Source: Panorpa germanica
Lineage: Eukaryota; Arthropoda; Insecta; Mecoptera; Panorpidae
Direction: 5' to 3'
Length of the DNA: 64,000 nt
Assembly (NCBI GenBank): GCA_963678705.1
Contig: CAVMBN010000102.1
Location: 55,987-119,986 of the forward strand
Positions 39,946 to 51,543 of the stretch are shown in pieces. The position numbers and the translations under genes were made by a program. Every line of letters begins with the position of its first letter. The first letter of the stretch is position 1. The notes below the pieces were generated by a model. The model was not told where the DNA came from. It saw nothing but the letters and a program-made list of their open reading frames with translations, and did not search any database.

Positions 39946-42900
39946 TTACACTTCTATATTATTTTCTATCACAAAGTTTGTTAATATTTCCGCCGTTGCT
40001 TCACTTGTCATTAAACAGGACATATTGACTGGGAACTGTGTTACATTACATAAATCATTTAAAAGTCTATCAATTTTTGATGTTAAAAGATGACACCCTA
40101 GAATTATATGGTCCAAAGACCCTTCTTCTCCACATCTACAATTTGGTGTGTCTTTTATATTTATTTTGTATAGATGAGCTGGACATCTAGAATGCCCAGA
40201 TTTCATTCGACAATTTGTTGAAATATATCTCCGTGAATGATTTTTATTAAACCATGTGGTTGTTGGAATTTTTTGATTCGCTGCAAAAAAAAATTTTCCA
40301 GTACTTTGACTTTTCTCATTATATATATTCTGCCATTCTGCCATACAATTTTCTTTAATTATTTTTTTGGAATCATTTATTGACCAATTTATTTCGATTA
40401 TTTCCCCATCTACACAAGCTTCTTTGGCCAGTTTGTCAGCCATTTCGTTTCCTTTTATGCCTACATGTCCAGGAATCCAAATAAGTTTAACATTGATATC
40501 ATTTTTTTCCATTTTTAAAAGATATTCTTTAATTGAACATATTTTGTTATTATTATTGTTTTTGAATTTATTGTTATTTAAAGATACACAAACACTACGA
40601 GAATCTGTGAAGATTAATATATTTTTATTGTCAGTTTTTTGTATTATTTCTAGTAATTTCATAATTGCTGTTATTTCTGTATTATAAGAATTTGTGATGT
40701 TGTTAAGTTTGTATTTGTACTGTTGATCTGTATTATAATTGAAAATGCCAATTCCTCCAGTTTTAGAGTTTTTTTCGAATGAACCATCGGTAAACCATAT
40801 ACTCCAGTTTATATCATCTTTTGTTATATATTCCATATATTTTTGATAAGTTATTTCCTTACTGTCATTCTTCTTGAACAAATTTATTTCTGTATGTATT
40901 GTTGTCATGCTTATTTCTAATGGAAATTTGAAAAAAGGTATAATGTTGTGTACCTCTAAGTTCAAGTTATTATATCTATCAAAACTAGTTAAAAGTGCCG
41001 GTTTTTTATGAGTTGTCCAATATGGTTTATTATAAAGAACATATAGTTTAGATAATCTTGTATTTAAGGGGCCACATGAGTTATGTCTGTTTTTACAAAA
41101 GAAACTGTCTGATATTTGTTGTATTCTGATATTTACCGGAGGAATATTAGTTTGATAGTTGAGGATTTGGATTGGTGTTGAAACCATTGCACCTAATATT
41201 ATTCTTAAACATTTGTTTTGTATAATTTCAATTTTTTTTAATCTTGAGTTATTTGCGGTGCAGATCATAGTACTAGAATAGTCAATATGCGGTCTAACAA
41301 TAGCTTTATATATTTTTATTAAGGTTGTTGGGTGTGCGCCCCATTTGTATCCTGCTATACATCGCATCAAATTTAAGCCTTTTTGACATTTGTTAATAAT
41401 ATGTGCAATTTCTTTCGCCCAAGTGCTTTTCGTATCAAAGAATATACCCAGAAATTTGGTATTTGAAGTAACAGTTATATTTTTATTTCTGATGGTTATT
41501 TTTGGACTGCAGTTTATTCTATGCCTTGTAAATATAACTATTTTACTTTTTTCTGACGATATATTTAATTTGATTTCCTTTAATAAAATATCTAGTTTTC
41601 TTAATTTCGATTGTAATCTGTTTTGAGCTATATCTTGTGTATGACCCATACTATAAATAACCATGTCATCTGCATACATCAGTACTGTTGTGTTGTTATC
41701 TGATAATGTTGTTAACTTTTCTGTGTATATGTTGAATAATAAGGGAGATAATATTGAGCCTTGTGGAATTCCGTGATTACATAGTATAGGACCAGTTAAC
41801 TTATTATTGTATCTAACTGTTATTTCTCTATTTTGGAAGTAGTTTATAATCCAGTTGGATATTTTGGAAGATATACCTATGTTTTCTACTTTTTCTTTTA
41901 ATATTTTTAAATTAACATTGTCATAAGCAGCTTCAATGTCAATGAAAGCAGCTATCATATAATGATTTTTACTGTATGTTCTTTGAATATCGATATTCAA
42001 TATGTTTAAGTTATGCTGTGTACTTCTTGTTTTTCTAAACGCAAATTGTAACTCAGGTAATCTTTTATGATGTTCGAGATACCACTCCAGTCTGTTTTTG
42101 ATGATGGATTCCATAGTTTTGCCCATACATGATAGTAAAGTAATTGGTCTAAATGATTCTTCTTTGTTTGGATCTTTTCCTGTTTTTAATATAGGAACAA
42201 CGATATGTTTTTTCCAGTCTAATGGTATATCAGCAGTGTTTAATGACAGATTATATATTTGTGTAAGATGATTTATTGCATTGTCAGGTAAGTTTTGTAT
42301 CATTTTGTAATTTATTCTATCAAATCCTGTGCTACTGTTTTTATTATGATTTAACGCGAATTTTACTTCATTTTTATTTATGTTATTATCTAGAAAATTA
42401 TCTTTTACGATGGTGGTGGTAGTAATATTTAAATTGTTGTTCTGTGGAAATTTTTTTTTAATGAATTCTTCTATTAAATTTTCATTATCACTTATCCTTT
42501 TAGTACTATAGCTTTTATTGTTAATTTTTCTTATATTATTCCAGACAATGTTGGTTGTTGTGTTTGGGTTTAAATTCTCGCAGAAATTTTGCCATTCTAT
42601 TTTTTTTCTGGCTCTAAAATATCGTCTGGTTTTAGCTTGATGTTTTTTATAATTTAAATAATTCGCCATTGTCATGTTTTTATTAAAAATAGTTAGTGCT
42701 AATTTTCTTTGAGCTATCATTTTATTGCACTCAGTGTCCCACCAAGACGGTTTTATTTTATTAGGAGTTATATTATACAATCTGGTAGATGGGATATGTA
42801 TGTCTGCCGAATTATTAATAACATCTCTAAATTGGTTGTATTTGTTTTCAACATCTTGGGGATTACTTGTGATTCCATTTGTGCTAAGGTTTGAAATTCT

Positions 42901-43674
42901 GCTTTCTATTTCAAGGCTATATTTCTCCCAATCTGCTTTTCGGAAATTTCTCCTCGTTAAATATTCAGATGTACGGTAACGGTCTTTATTATAGTCATTC
43001 AAACAGAAAAAAATTGGGTAGTGATCACTACCTAAGCTATCTGCAAGAACTTGCCACGAAGTAATTTGTTGTGTTAACGTCATTGATACCAATGTGAGAT
43101 CCAATATACTGTCCCTTGTACTGAGATTGCTTACTCTAGTTGGTTTATCATCGTTGATAATATTTAGATTTTCGTTTTCTATGAAATCTAACAATTCGTT
43201 ACCTTCATACTGACTACCTGGACAATTTATATCCCAAGCAAGATTAGTCGCGTTAAAATCTCCAGCAAGTATAACAGGAACATCTATTTGTTGTTTTATC
43301 TGTGACCAATTAGAATTAGATAGTTTATGATTCGGTTTAGCATAGATTGATAAAATACATATTACATCAGTTTCGTTATGTGTTAAAATTATTCCAACTA
43401 TTTCGACCGAATTAAATGGGTTATTTAGCATTACTCGTTTATATTTTATAGATTTATGAATCAAGATAGCAACACCCCCGTGGGGATTATAGTTTGTATT
43501 CTGTATCCTATCTTCTCTTTCAATAAAATAACCTTTGATGTTGAAATTGATATTTTTTGTTAAAAACGTTTCTGATAGTATGCATATATGTATGTTATGC
43601 TTCTGTAACATATGTTGTAGTTCCTCTTTAATATATCTGACTCCTCTGCAATTCCATTGAATAAAATTTATCAT
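39946..43674 (-). CDS. ORF2: LINE ORF2: endonuclease, reverse transcriptase, RNase H
   Basis: 1242 aa, uninterrupted. Residues about 1-225 form an APE-type endonuclease: WNCRG with Asn8, SETF with Glu35, GDFN with Asp139 and Asn141, and SDH with His218. It would nick target DNA to prime reverse transcription. RT spans about 490-760: FRPITLLS, FRKTRSTQHN, motif A FIDIEAAYD (Asp579), GIPQGSILSPLLFN (635-648), catalytic YADD (667-670) and FLGIFFD. RNase H spans about 955-1090: TDGSF (Asp963), Glu1000, TDSRS (Asp1024), WIPGHVGIKGNEMAD (His1070, Asp1080). A C-terminal knuckle CRCG..(7)..H..C lies at 1179-1194. All key residues that I could locate are present, so activity is plausible. The Met start is supported because the endonuclease begins at once. 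Confidence 0.96.
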   Translation of the reverse strand: MINFIQWNCRGVRYIKEELQHMLQKHNIHICILSETFLTKNINFNIKGYFIEREDRIQNTNYNPHGGVAILIHKSIKYKRVMLNNPFNSVEIVGIILTHNETDVICILSIYAKPNHKLSNSNWSQIKQQIDVPVILAGDFNATNLAWDINCPGSQYEGNELLDFIENENLNIINDDKPTRVSNLSTRDSILDLTLVSMTLTQQITSWQVLADSLGSDHYPIFFCLNDYNKDRYRTSEYLTRRNFRKADWEKYSLEIESRISNLSTNGITSNPQDVENKYNQFRDVINNSADIHIPSTRLYNITPNKIKPSWWDTECNKMIAQRKLALTIFNKNMTMANYLNYKKHQAKTRRYFRARKKIEWQNFCENLNPNTTTNIVWNNIRKINNKSYSTKRISDNENLIEEFIKKKFPQNNNLNITTTTIVKDNFLDNNINKNEVKFALNHNKNSSTGFDRINYKMIQNLPDNAINHLTQIYNLSLNTADIPLDWKKHIVVPILKTGKDPNKEESFRPITLLSCMGKTMESIIKNRLEWYLEHHKRLPELQFAFRKTRSTQHNLNILNIDIQRTYSKNHYMIAAFIDIEAAYDNVNLKILKEKVENIGISSKISNWIINYFQNREITVRYNNKLTGPILCNHGIPQGSILSPLLFNIYTEKLTTLSDNNTTVLMYADDMVIYSMGHTQDIAQNRLQSKLRKLDILLKEIKLNISSEKSKIVIFTRHRINCSPKITIRNKNITVTSNTKFLGIFFDTKSTWAKEIAHIINKCQKGLNLMRCIAGYKWGAHPTTLIKIYKAIVRPHIDYSSTMICTANNSRLKKIEIIQNKCLRIILGAMVSTPIQILNYQTNIPPVNIRIQQISDSFFCKNRHNSCGPLNTRLSKLYVLYNKPYWTTHKKPALLTSFDRYNNLNLEVHNIIPFFKFPLEISMTTIHTEINLFKKNDSKEITYQKYMEYITKDDINWSIWFTDGSFEKNSKTGGIGIFNYNTDQQYKYKLNNITNSYNTEITAIMKLLEIIQKTDNKNILIFTDSRSVCVSLNNNKFKNNNNNKICSIKEYLLKMEKNDINVKLIWIPGHVGIKGNEMADKLAKEACVDGEIIEINWSINDSKKIIKENCMAEWQNIYNEKSQSTGKFFFAANQKIPTTTWFNKNHSRRYISTNCRMKSGHSRCPAHLYKINIKDTPNCRCGEEGSLDHIILGCHLLTSKIDRLLNDLCNVTQFPVNMSCLMTSEATAEILTNFVIENNIEV

Positions 43675-43880
43675 TTTAACTGTTTTAATTAATTATTGAT
43701 TTTTATATCTGTCCTTGGTCTTGTTGTTAGATTTATTTATATATTTTATTTTATTTTATTTTCTCTCCGTTTATATAATTATTGTTGATTTAATATTTTA
43801 GTAAATTTATTAAACGATTAGGTTTAGTGATGTAAATAGATTTTTTTAAAAATAAACTTAATTTATATATCGATGTTTTC
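43675..43880 (-). other. Spacer between LINE ORF1 and ORF2
   Basis: 206 nt, very AT-rich, with no conserved frame seen. Since the ORFs neither overlap nor abut, ORF2 must be reached by reinitiation, internal entry or another route; nothing here shows which. Confidence 0.8.
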
Positions 43881-45308
43881 TTACGAGTTTGGCCATTGTA
43901 CACTAGATATTTGTTTCTTGTAGCTTCTAAGGGATTGGGATGTAATATTTGGGTCTTTGTTTGTATTTTTAATTTTGTCATCATTATTTTTATTATATAT
44001 TGATGTATAGCAGGTATCATTATCATTGTTTTCCATTGTAATATCAGGTGTCTCTTGGTTGATTTGCTTTCTGTTTTTTCCTTGATTAGTTATCTTAAGG
44101 TATGTGTCGCTTTCTTCATTGTTAGGTTTCTTTTCTTCTCTTCTTCTTTTTGGAATTGGTTCTTTAGTGGATGTCGTAGGTTGTGGTTGACTGTAAGATC
44201 TTTGTAACGAGTTACCTGTATTTGATTTATTCACTCTGGTATTAGTTCTTCTGGTTAAAGGGTTTGGTTTGTATGTTGGAATTATGTTGATACTATTGTA
44301 TTTATTAGTGATATTGGGAAAAGTCTCATTGTAGTTTAGAGCTTCAAAAGAGTTTTGAGTTCTTACTGAGTATAAATAGTCTGTATTTTTTTCTGTTAAT
44401 TCTAATTTTGCTTCATAAAAACTGAGATTGTGTTGGGCCATGAGATCTTTTATCTTGATTTGTCTTTTTTTTTCAGGACATTCATTGTCTGTAGCCTCGT
44501 GGTTAAGTTTACAATTTATGCATGTCGGATTAGGAGATGTGCATGCAGTACGTAAATGATCTTCACTTCCGCAGAATTTACATTTTGCTACTTTTGCTCT
44601 ACATTTTGTGGCTGCATGTCCAAATTTAAAACAATTATAACATTGTATCGTCTGTTGTACAAATGGTTCACATGCTCGTCTCACTCTCCACATGTAAACA
44701 TAAGCAGGAATAGCAAGTCCTTCAAAGAATAATTTCACTGTTGTACTGGGTTCATATTTAATAGCTCCGTCAACTCTTAGTTTTCGATTTAACCTTTGCA
44801 CTCTCGTTACTTTAAAAGGTGGACACTCTATATTATTTAAAATTGTATCTTCCGAATATTCAATATCAACACCTTTTATAATAGCAACTTTTGTGCACCA
44901 GTAAAATGGGATAAACGCTTCATACCCATTGTTTTTCAGCAATGTTGATTTGGTAATTTCGTTAGCTAGTACTGCATTAGCACATTGAACGATTACTCTA
45001 TTTCTTCCCACTTTTTTAATTTCTATTATATTAGATTTATTGCTAATTTTACATATTATTTCTGCTAATTTAAGAGAACTAAAAAATGTATTTCCATCAC
45101 TATTATTTTTAACTATCATTACTTTATACGAGTCATATTTTGTTTCTGTGTTGTATAAATTATTAAATATTTTTTTAACATTGTCACTATTGTTATTTAA
45201 GTTTTCTGTTATATCACTGGATGTTTTATCTGTAGGAATTGATTTGTTAGTCACAGAGTTGTTTTTATTGATCGGATTTTTATCGGGAGGTTCAACCTCC
45301 ATATCCAT
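43881..45308 (-). CDS. ORF1: LINE ORF1: Gag-like nucleic-acid-binding protein
   Basis: 475 aa. The N-terminal ~50 residues are polar and Asn-rich. A middle region (about 60-215) looks like the RNA-recognition-type portion of insect LINE Gag proteins. Three zinc knuckles follow: CYNC..H..C at 223-236, CKFC..H..C at 243-256 and a variant CINC..H..C at 263-277 with 3 and 6 residue spacings. The C-terminal ~190 residues are basic, Asn/Ser/Thr-rich and probably disordered, with KRRREEKK near 400 as a possible nuclear signal. Its expected role is coating element RNA in the particle with ORF2 protein. It starts 205 nt from the element's 5' end, and no earlier in-frame Met fits the element. Confidence 0.93.
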   Translation of the reverse strand: MDMEVEPPDKNPINKNNSVTNKSIPTDKTSSDITENLNNNSDNVKKIFNNLYNTETKYDSYKVMIVKNNSDGNTFFSSLKLAEIICKISNKSNIIEIKKVGRNRVIVQCANAVLANEITKSTLLKNNGYEAFIPFYWCTKVAIIKGVDIEYSEDTILNNIECPPFKVTRVQRLNRKLRVDGAIKYEPSTTVKLFFEGLAIPAYVYMWRVRRACEPFVQQTIQCYNCFKFGHAATKCRAKVAKCKFCGSEDHLRTACTSPNPTCINCKLNHEATDNECPEKKRQIKIKDLMAQHNLSFYEAKLELTEKNTDYLYSVRTQNSFEALNYNETFPNITNKYNSINIIPTYKPNPLTRRTNTRVNKSNTGNSLQRSYSQPQPTTSTKEPIPKRRREEKKPNNEESDTYLKITNQGKNRKQINQETPDITMENNDNDTCYTSIYNKNNDDKIKNTNKDPNITSQSLRSYKKQISSVQWPNS

Positions 45309-45513
45309 ATTGTTAATTAACCAGTGATAATTAAATAGAAGTTACTTCACTTCTAATTAATAACACTTAATAATAATATAAATTATAATTTAAAAAAAAA
45401 ATAAATCACGAAAAAAAAATATTATAATTTGCAAAAAAAAAAAGATAACTATTTATTTTATTGTTTTGTTTATTGTAAATACGTGCGCTCACCAAGAAGA
45501 CTCGATGTAAACG
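45309..45513 (-). promoter_or_regulatory. LINE 5'UTR, probable internal promoter
   Basis: About 205 nt from the 5' junction to the ORF1 start. The first ~35 nt (cgtttacatcgagtcttctt, then ggtgagcgcacg) are richer in GC than the rest, which is dominated by A/T runs. I-type elements are known to use an internal promoter at their very 5' end. I see no decisive motif, so the promoter call is by position. Confidence 0.5.
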
Positions 45514-45524
45514 TTTTTGTATTA
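45514..45524. repeat. LINE target-site duplication, right copy
   Basis: tttttgtatta followed directly by agtcccatctg, the normal satellite continuation. It marks the element's 5' junction, with no sign of 5' truncation. Confidence 0.93.
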
Positions 45525-46781
45525 AGTCCCATCTGTCTTGCCAGAGCTTATGCATATATGCATTCATCTCTTTGGCAATATATTTGGTATCGTCTCCAGA
45601 CTTTTATCCTACAGCCGCATTAACTTTAAATCCTCGAAATTTTTCGCTTTAATTTTAAATCATCAAAATTTGATTTTTTCAGTTCTAGCGTAATTTGTAC
45701 TTGAGTAAGTGCATGAGAGATTTTTAAATCTAAAGGAATTGTCCCCAATATCACTTGCACCACTTCTGTAGATACAGTTCTGCAACAACGCGTCATCGTC
45801 AATAGCATAGTTCTTTGCATGGAAGATCTGGAAGATTGATCCTGTAATACCATGCTGAAGCACAATACACAACTATTAGCATAAATGCCCCCTTGTATAG
45901 TGTCGGCATAGTTGCCGAGTTTAAGCTTCATTCCGTCCTTGTGACACGCACAAGGTGTGTTACAAATTTATTATTCGTTGTTACTGTATTTGTTTCGTAG
46001 CTTTGTAGCTTCAAGAAACTACAGATTTTATATATAGCAGGTCGAGAACGGCTTTCTAGGGTTTCTGTACTATTTGCACCGATAAGGATCACATTATCGT
46101 TGGCAAAACATATGTCTACACAACCTTTCTAGTGAGAAACACAGTTCTCGTCAAATACCATGTTCCAGAGCTCAGGCCCCATTACAGATCGCTGAGGACA
46201 ACCTTTAGATAGTTGCCTTTTTATGGAACGGTAATCGGTTTGTAAAATAATGTTCGACAATGAAAATAGTTCTTTATAGCGCAGTAGACGTACCTATAGG
46301 TTTTTGCCGGTCTAATTCTTTGAAGGTCACTTGGCCACCGGACATCAACAAAGGCACACTGAATTTCTTAAAATATCTCATATACATACTTGGACTTATG
46401 CCTACTTACTTACCATTTGTTTGTTACCATTGAATGTTCATGAACGATCAATTACTATTTCCAAGAAAACCGCATATATTGTTCACTTAATCACTTATAA
46501 CAATTAATACACTCTCATTATTATTTAAAAAACGCATTTATATAAACTAATTCTTGTGTTTTAATATTATTTATAGTTAATATTATTCGACTTACTTGAT
46601 AGTGGGCGGCAACCTTTTGTCTTCCGTATATTTGTAGGGTTTATATGAGGTCTTCCTTATATATCTCTACAGATTTCTTGAATTTTAAACCACTTGATGT
46701 TTTAGCACTAACACTAACCTAATTATTATCACTTTTTTTGTCTATCGCACTTATTAATGTCTTATATCAAACATCAAAGTT

Positions 46782-48369
46782 ACAAATTTGAGGTTATGTT
46801 TATAAGACCGCGTGTACGCGTAATGAAAAATTCGATTTTAACACTGGTTTCCAACTGTCAAACTTTTGTAAAAACACTTTGTTTAGGGTAAATTAACACA
46901 AATTTAAAACAAACTTAAATACTTTTCGTTTGAAAAAGTATTCATATAATTTATTTAATTTTTTTCCATAATTAATTTCTCACTTTTAATCACTTTTTTC
47001 ACTTAAAGTAGCATTAGCCGATCACACACATAGTAGATAGGAACCACTTGTGTTGCAAAGCAATATCAACGTCCTTGTAAACCAATACGTAGGTCTTCCT
47101 TTTTGTATTAAGTCCCATCTGTCTTGCCAGAGCTTATGCATATATGCATTCATCTCTTTGGCAATATATTTGGTATCGTCTCCAGACTTTTATCCTACAG
47201 CCGCATTAACTTTAAATCCTCGAAATTTGTCGCATTAATTTTAAATCATCAAAATTTGATTTTTTCAGTTCTAGTGTAATTTGTACTTGAGTAAGTGCAT
47301 GAGTGATTTTTAAATCTAAAGGAATTGTCCCCAATATCACTTGCACCACTTCTGTAGATACAGTTCTGCAACAACGCGTCATCGTCAATAACATAGTTCA
47401 TTGCATGGAAGATCTGAAAGATTGATCCTGTAATACCATGCCGAAGCACAATACACAACTATTAGCATATATGCCCCCTTGTATAGTGTTGGCATAGTTG
47501 CCGAGTTTAAGCTTTATTCCGTTCTTGTGACACGCGCAAGGTGTGTTACAAGTTTATCATTCGTTGTTACTGTATTTGTTTCGTAGCTTTGTAGCTTCAA
47601 GAAACTACAGATTTTATATATAGCAGGTCGAGAACGGCTTTCTAGGGTTTCTGTACTATTTGCACCGATAAGGATCACATTATCGTTGGCAAAACATATG
47701 TCTACACAACCTTTCGAGTAAAAAAAACACAGTTCTCGTCGAATACCATGTTCCAGAGCTCAGGCCCCATTACAGATCGCTGAGGACAACCTTTAGATAG
47801 TTGCCTTTTCATGGAACGGTAATCGGTTTGTAAAATAATGTTCGACAATGAAAATAGTTCTCCATAGCGCAGTAGACGTACCTATAGGTTTTTGCCGGTC
47901 TAATTCTTTGAAGGTCACTTGGCCACCGGACATCAACAAAGGCACACTGAATTTCTATAAATATCTCATATACATACTTGTACTTATGCCTACTTACTTA
48001 CCATTTGTTTGTTACCATTGAATGTTCATGAACGATCAATCACTATTTCCAAGAAAACCGCATATATTGTTCACTTAATCACTTATAACAATTAATACAC
48101 TCTCATTATTATTTAAAACACGCATTTATATAAACTAATTCTTGTGTTTTAATATTATTTATAGTTAATGTTATTCGACTTACTTGATAGTGGGCGGCAA
48201 CCTTTTGTCTTCTGTATATTTGTAGTGTTTATATAAGGTCTTCCTTATATATCACTACAGATTTCTTGAATTTTAAACCACTTGATGTTTTAGCACTAAC
48301 ACTAACCTAATTATTATCACTTTTTTTGTCTATCGCACTTATTAATGTCTTATATCAAACATCAAAGTT
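46782..48369. repeat. Satellite unit U27 (family B)
   Basis: 1588 bp. It shares tgttggcatag, gctttattccgttc and tatatcactacag with U29. Confidence 0.95.
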
Positions 48370-49955
48370 ACAAATTTGAGGTTATGTTTATAAGACCGCG
48401 TGTACGCGTAATGAAAAATTCGATTTTAACACTGGTTTCCAACTGTCAAACTTTTGTAAAAACACTTTGTTTAGGGTAAATTAACACAAATTTAAAACAA
48501 ACTTAAATACTTTTCGTTTGAAAAAGTATTCATATAATTAATTTAATTTTTTTCCATAATTAATTTTTTACTTTTAATCACTTTTTTCACCTAAAGTAGC
48601 AGGAGCCGATCACACACATAGTAGATAGGAACCACTTGTGTTGCAAAGCAATATTAACGTCCTTGTAAACCAATACTTAGTTCTTCCTTTTTGTATTAAG
48701 TCTTATCTGTCTTGCCAGAGCTTATGCATATATGCATTCATCTCTTTGGCAATATATTTGGTATCGTCTCCAGACTTTTATCCTACAGCCGCATTAACTT
48801 TAAATCCTCGAAATATGTCGCATTAATTTTAAATCATCAAAATTTGATTTTTTCAGTTCTAGCGTAATTTGTACTTGAGTAAGTGCATAAGTGATTTTTA
48901 AATCTAAAGGAATTGTCCCCAATATCACTTGCACCACTTTTGTAGATACAGTTCTGCAACAACGCGTCATCGTCAATAACATAGTTCTTTGCATGGAAGA
49001 TCTGGAAGATTAATCCTGTAATAACATGCCGTAGCACAATACACAACTATTAGCATAAATACCCCCTTGTATAGTGTCGGCATAGTTGCCGAGTTTAGGC
49101 TTCATTCCGTCCTTGTAACACAAGCAAGTTGTGTTACAAGTTTATCATTCGGTGTTACTGTATTTGTTTTGTAGCTTTGTAGCTTCAAGAAACTACAGAT
49201 TTTATATATAGCAGGTCGAGAACGGCTTTCTAGGGTTTCTGTACTATTTGCACCGATAAGGATCACATTATCGTTGGCAAAACATATGTCTACACAACCT
49301 TTCAAGTGAGAAACACAGTTCTCGTCGAATACCATGTTTTAGAGCTCAGGCCCCATTACAGATCGCTGAGGACAACCTTTAGATAGTTGCCTTTTCATGT
49401 AAAGGTAATCGGTTTGTAAAATAATGTTCGACAATGAAAATAGTTCTCCATAGCGCAGTAGACGTACCTATAGGTTATTACCGGTCTAATTCTTTGAAGG
49501 TCACTTGGCCACCGGACATCAACAAAGGCACACTGAATTTTTATAAATTTCTCATATACATACTTGTACTTATGCCTACTTACTTACCATTTGTTTGTTA
49601 CCATTGAATGTTCACGAACGATCAATCACTATTTCCAAGAAAACCGCATATATTGTTCACTTAATCACTTATAACAATTAATACACTCTCATTATTATTT
49701 AAAACACGCATTTATATAAACTAATTCTTGTGTTTTAATATTATTTATAGTTAATGTTATTCGACTTACTTGATAGTGGGCGGCAACCTTTTGTCTTCCG
49801 TATATTTGTAGTGTTTATATGAGGTCATCCTTATATATCTCTACAGATTTCTTGAATTTTAAACCACTTGATGTTTTAGCACTAACACTAACCTAATTAT
49901 TATCACTTTTTTTGTCTATCGCACTTATTAATGTCTTATATCAAACATCAAAGTT
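48370..49955. repeat. Satellite unit U28 (family A')
   Basis: 1586 bp. Close to U24. RT frame limited to 49102-49335 because ccatgttttagagc near 49335 creates a stop. Confidence 0.95.
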
Positions 49956-51543
49956 ACAAATTTGAGGTTATGTTTATAAGACCGCGTGTACGCGTAATGA
50001 AAAATTCGTTTTTAACACTGGTTTCCAACTGTCAAACTTTTGTAAAAACACTTTGTTTAGGGTAAATTAACACAAATTTAAAACAAACTTAAATACTTTT
50101 CGTTTGAAAAAGTATTCATATAATTTATTTAATTTTTTTCCATAATTAATTTATCACTTTTAATCACTTGTTTTACCTAAAGTAGCATTAGCCGATCACA
50201 CACATAGTAGATAGGAACCACTTGTGTTGCAAAGCAATATCAACGTCCTTGTAAACCAATACGTAGGTCTTCCTTTTTGTATTAAGTCCCATCTGTCTTG
50301 CCAGAGCTTATGCATATATGCATTCATCTCTTTGGCAATATATTTGGTATCGTCTCCAGACTTTTATCCTACAGCCGCATTAACTTTAAATCCTCGAAAT
50401 TTGTCGCATTAATTTTAAATCATCAAAATTTGATTTTTTCAGTTCTAGTGTAATTTGTACTTGAGTAAGTGCATGAGTGATTTTTAAATCTAAAGGAATT
50501 GTCCCCAATATCACTTGCACCACTTCTGTAGATACAGTTCTGCAACAACGCGTCATCGTCAATAACATAGTTCATTGCATGGAAGATCTGAAAGATTGAT
50601 CCTGTAATACCATGCCGAAGCACAATACACAACTATTAGCATATATGCCCCCTTGTATAGTGTTGGCATAGTTGCCGAGTTTAAGCTTTATTCCGTTCTT
50701 GTGACACGCGCAAGGTGTGTTACAAGTTTATCATTCGTTGTTACTGTATTTGTTTCGTAGCTTTGTAGCTTCAAGAAACTACAGATTTTATATATAGCAG
50801 GTCGAGAACGGCTTTCTAGGGTTTCTGTACTATTTGCACCGATAAGGATCACATTATCGTTGGCAAAACATATGTCTACACAACCTTTCGAGTAAAAAAA
50901 ACACAGTTCTCGTCGAATACCATGTTCCAGAGCTCAGGCCCCATTACAGATCGCTGAGGACAACCTTTAGATAGTTGCCTTTTCATGGAACGGTAATCGG
51001 TTTGTAAAATAATGTTCGACAATGAAAATAGTTCTCCATAGCGCAGTAGACGTACCTATAGGTTTTTGCCGGTCTAATTCTTTGAAGGTCACTTGGCCAC
51101 CGGACATCAACAAAGGCACACTGAATTTCTATAAATATCTCATATACATACTTGTACTTATGCCTACTTACTTACCATTTGTTTGTTACCATTGAATGTT
51201 CATGAACGATCAATCACTATTTCCAAGAAAACCGCATATATTGTTCACTTAATCACTTATAACAATTAATACACTCTCATTATTATTTAAAACACGCATT
51301 TATATAAACTAATTCTTGTGTTTTAATATTATTTATAGTTAATGTTATTCGACTTACTTGATAGTGGGCGGCAACCTTTTGTCTTCTGTATATTTGTAGT
51401 GTTTATATAAGGTCTTCCTTATATATCACTACAGATTTCTTGAATTTTAAACCACTTGATGTTTTAGCACTAACACTAACCTAATTATTATCACTTTTTT
51501 TGTCTATCGCACTTATTAATGTCTTATATCAAACATCAAAGTT
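49956..51543. repeat. Satellite unit U29 (family B)
   Basis: 1588 bp. Nearly a copy of U27, two units upstream. Confidence 0.95.

Larger units (their letters stand above)
39760..45513 (-). mobile_element. Full-length I-clade LINE (non-LTR retrotransposon)
   Basis: 5754 bp on the minus strand. 5' end at 45513, 5'UTR of about 205 bp, ORF1 at 43881-45308, a 206-bp spacer, ORF2 at 39946-43674, 3'UTR and an A14 tail at 39760-39773. Both flanks carry the 11-bp tttttgtatta, present once in intact satellite units, so it is a true target-site duplication. The order APE endonuclease, RT, RNase H, with a separate zinc-knuckle ORF1, fits the I group; Jockey elements usually lack RNase H. Clade placement rests on domain architecture. 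Both ORFs are open and the tail and duplication are perfect, so insertion looks recent. Confidence 0.95.
39431..46781. repeat. Satellite unit U26 (family A, split by the LINE)
   Basis: 7351 bp including the LINE and its duplicated target. The remaining unit is 1586 bp. The insertion point is at unit offset 329, within the degraded post-RT part of the fossil. Confidence 0.96.

Noticed and set aside
40367-40687. Plus-strand open frame of 106 residues inside the LINE
   Set aside because: Antisense shadow of the RNase H region, hydrophobic because it is the complement of Asn/Lys-rich codons.
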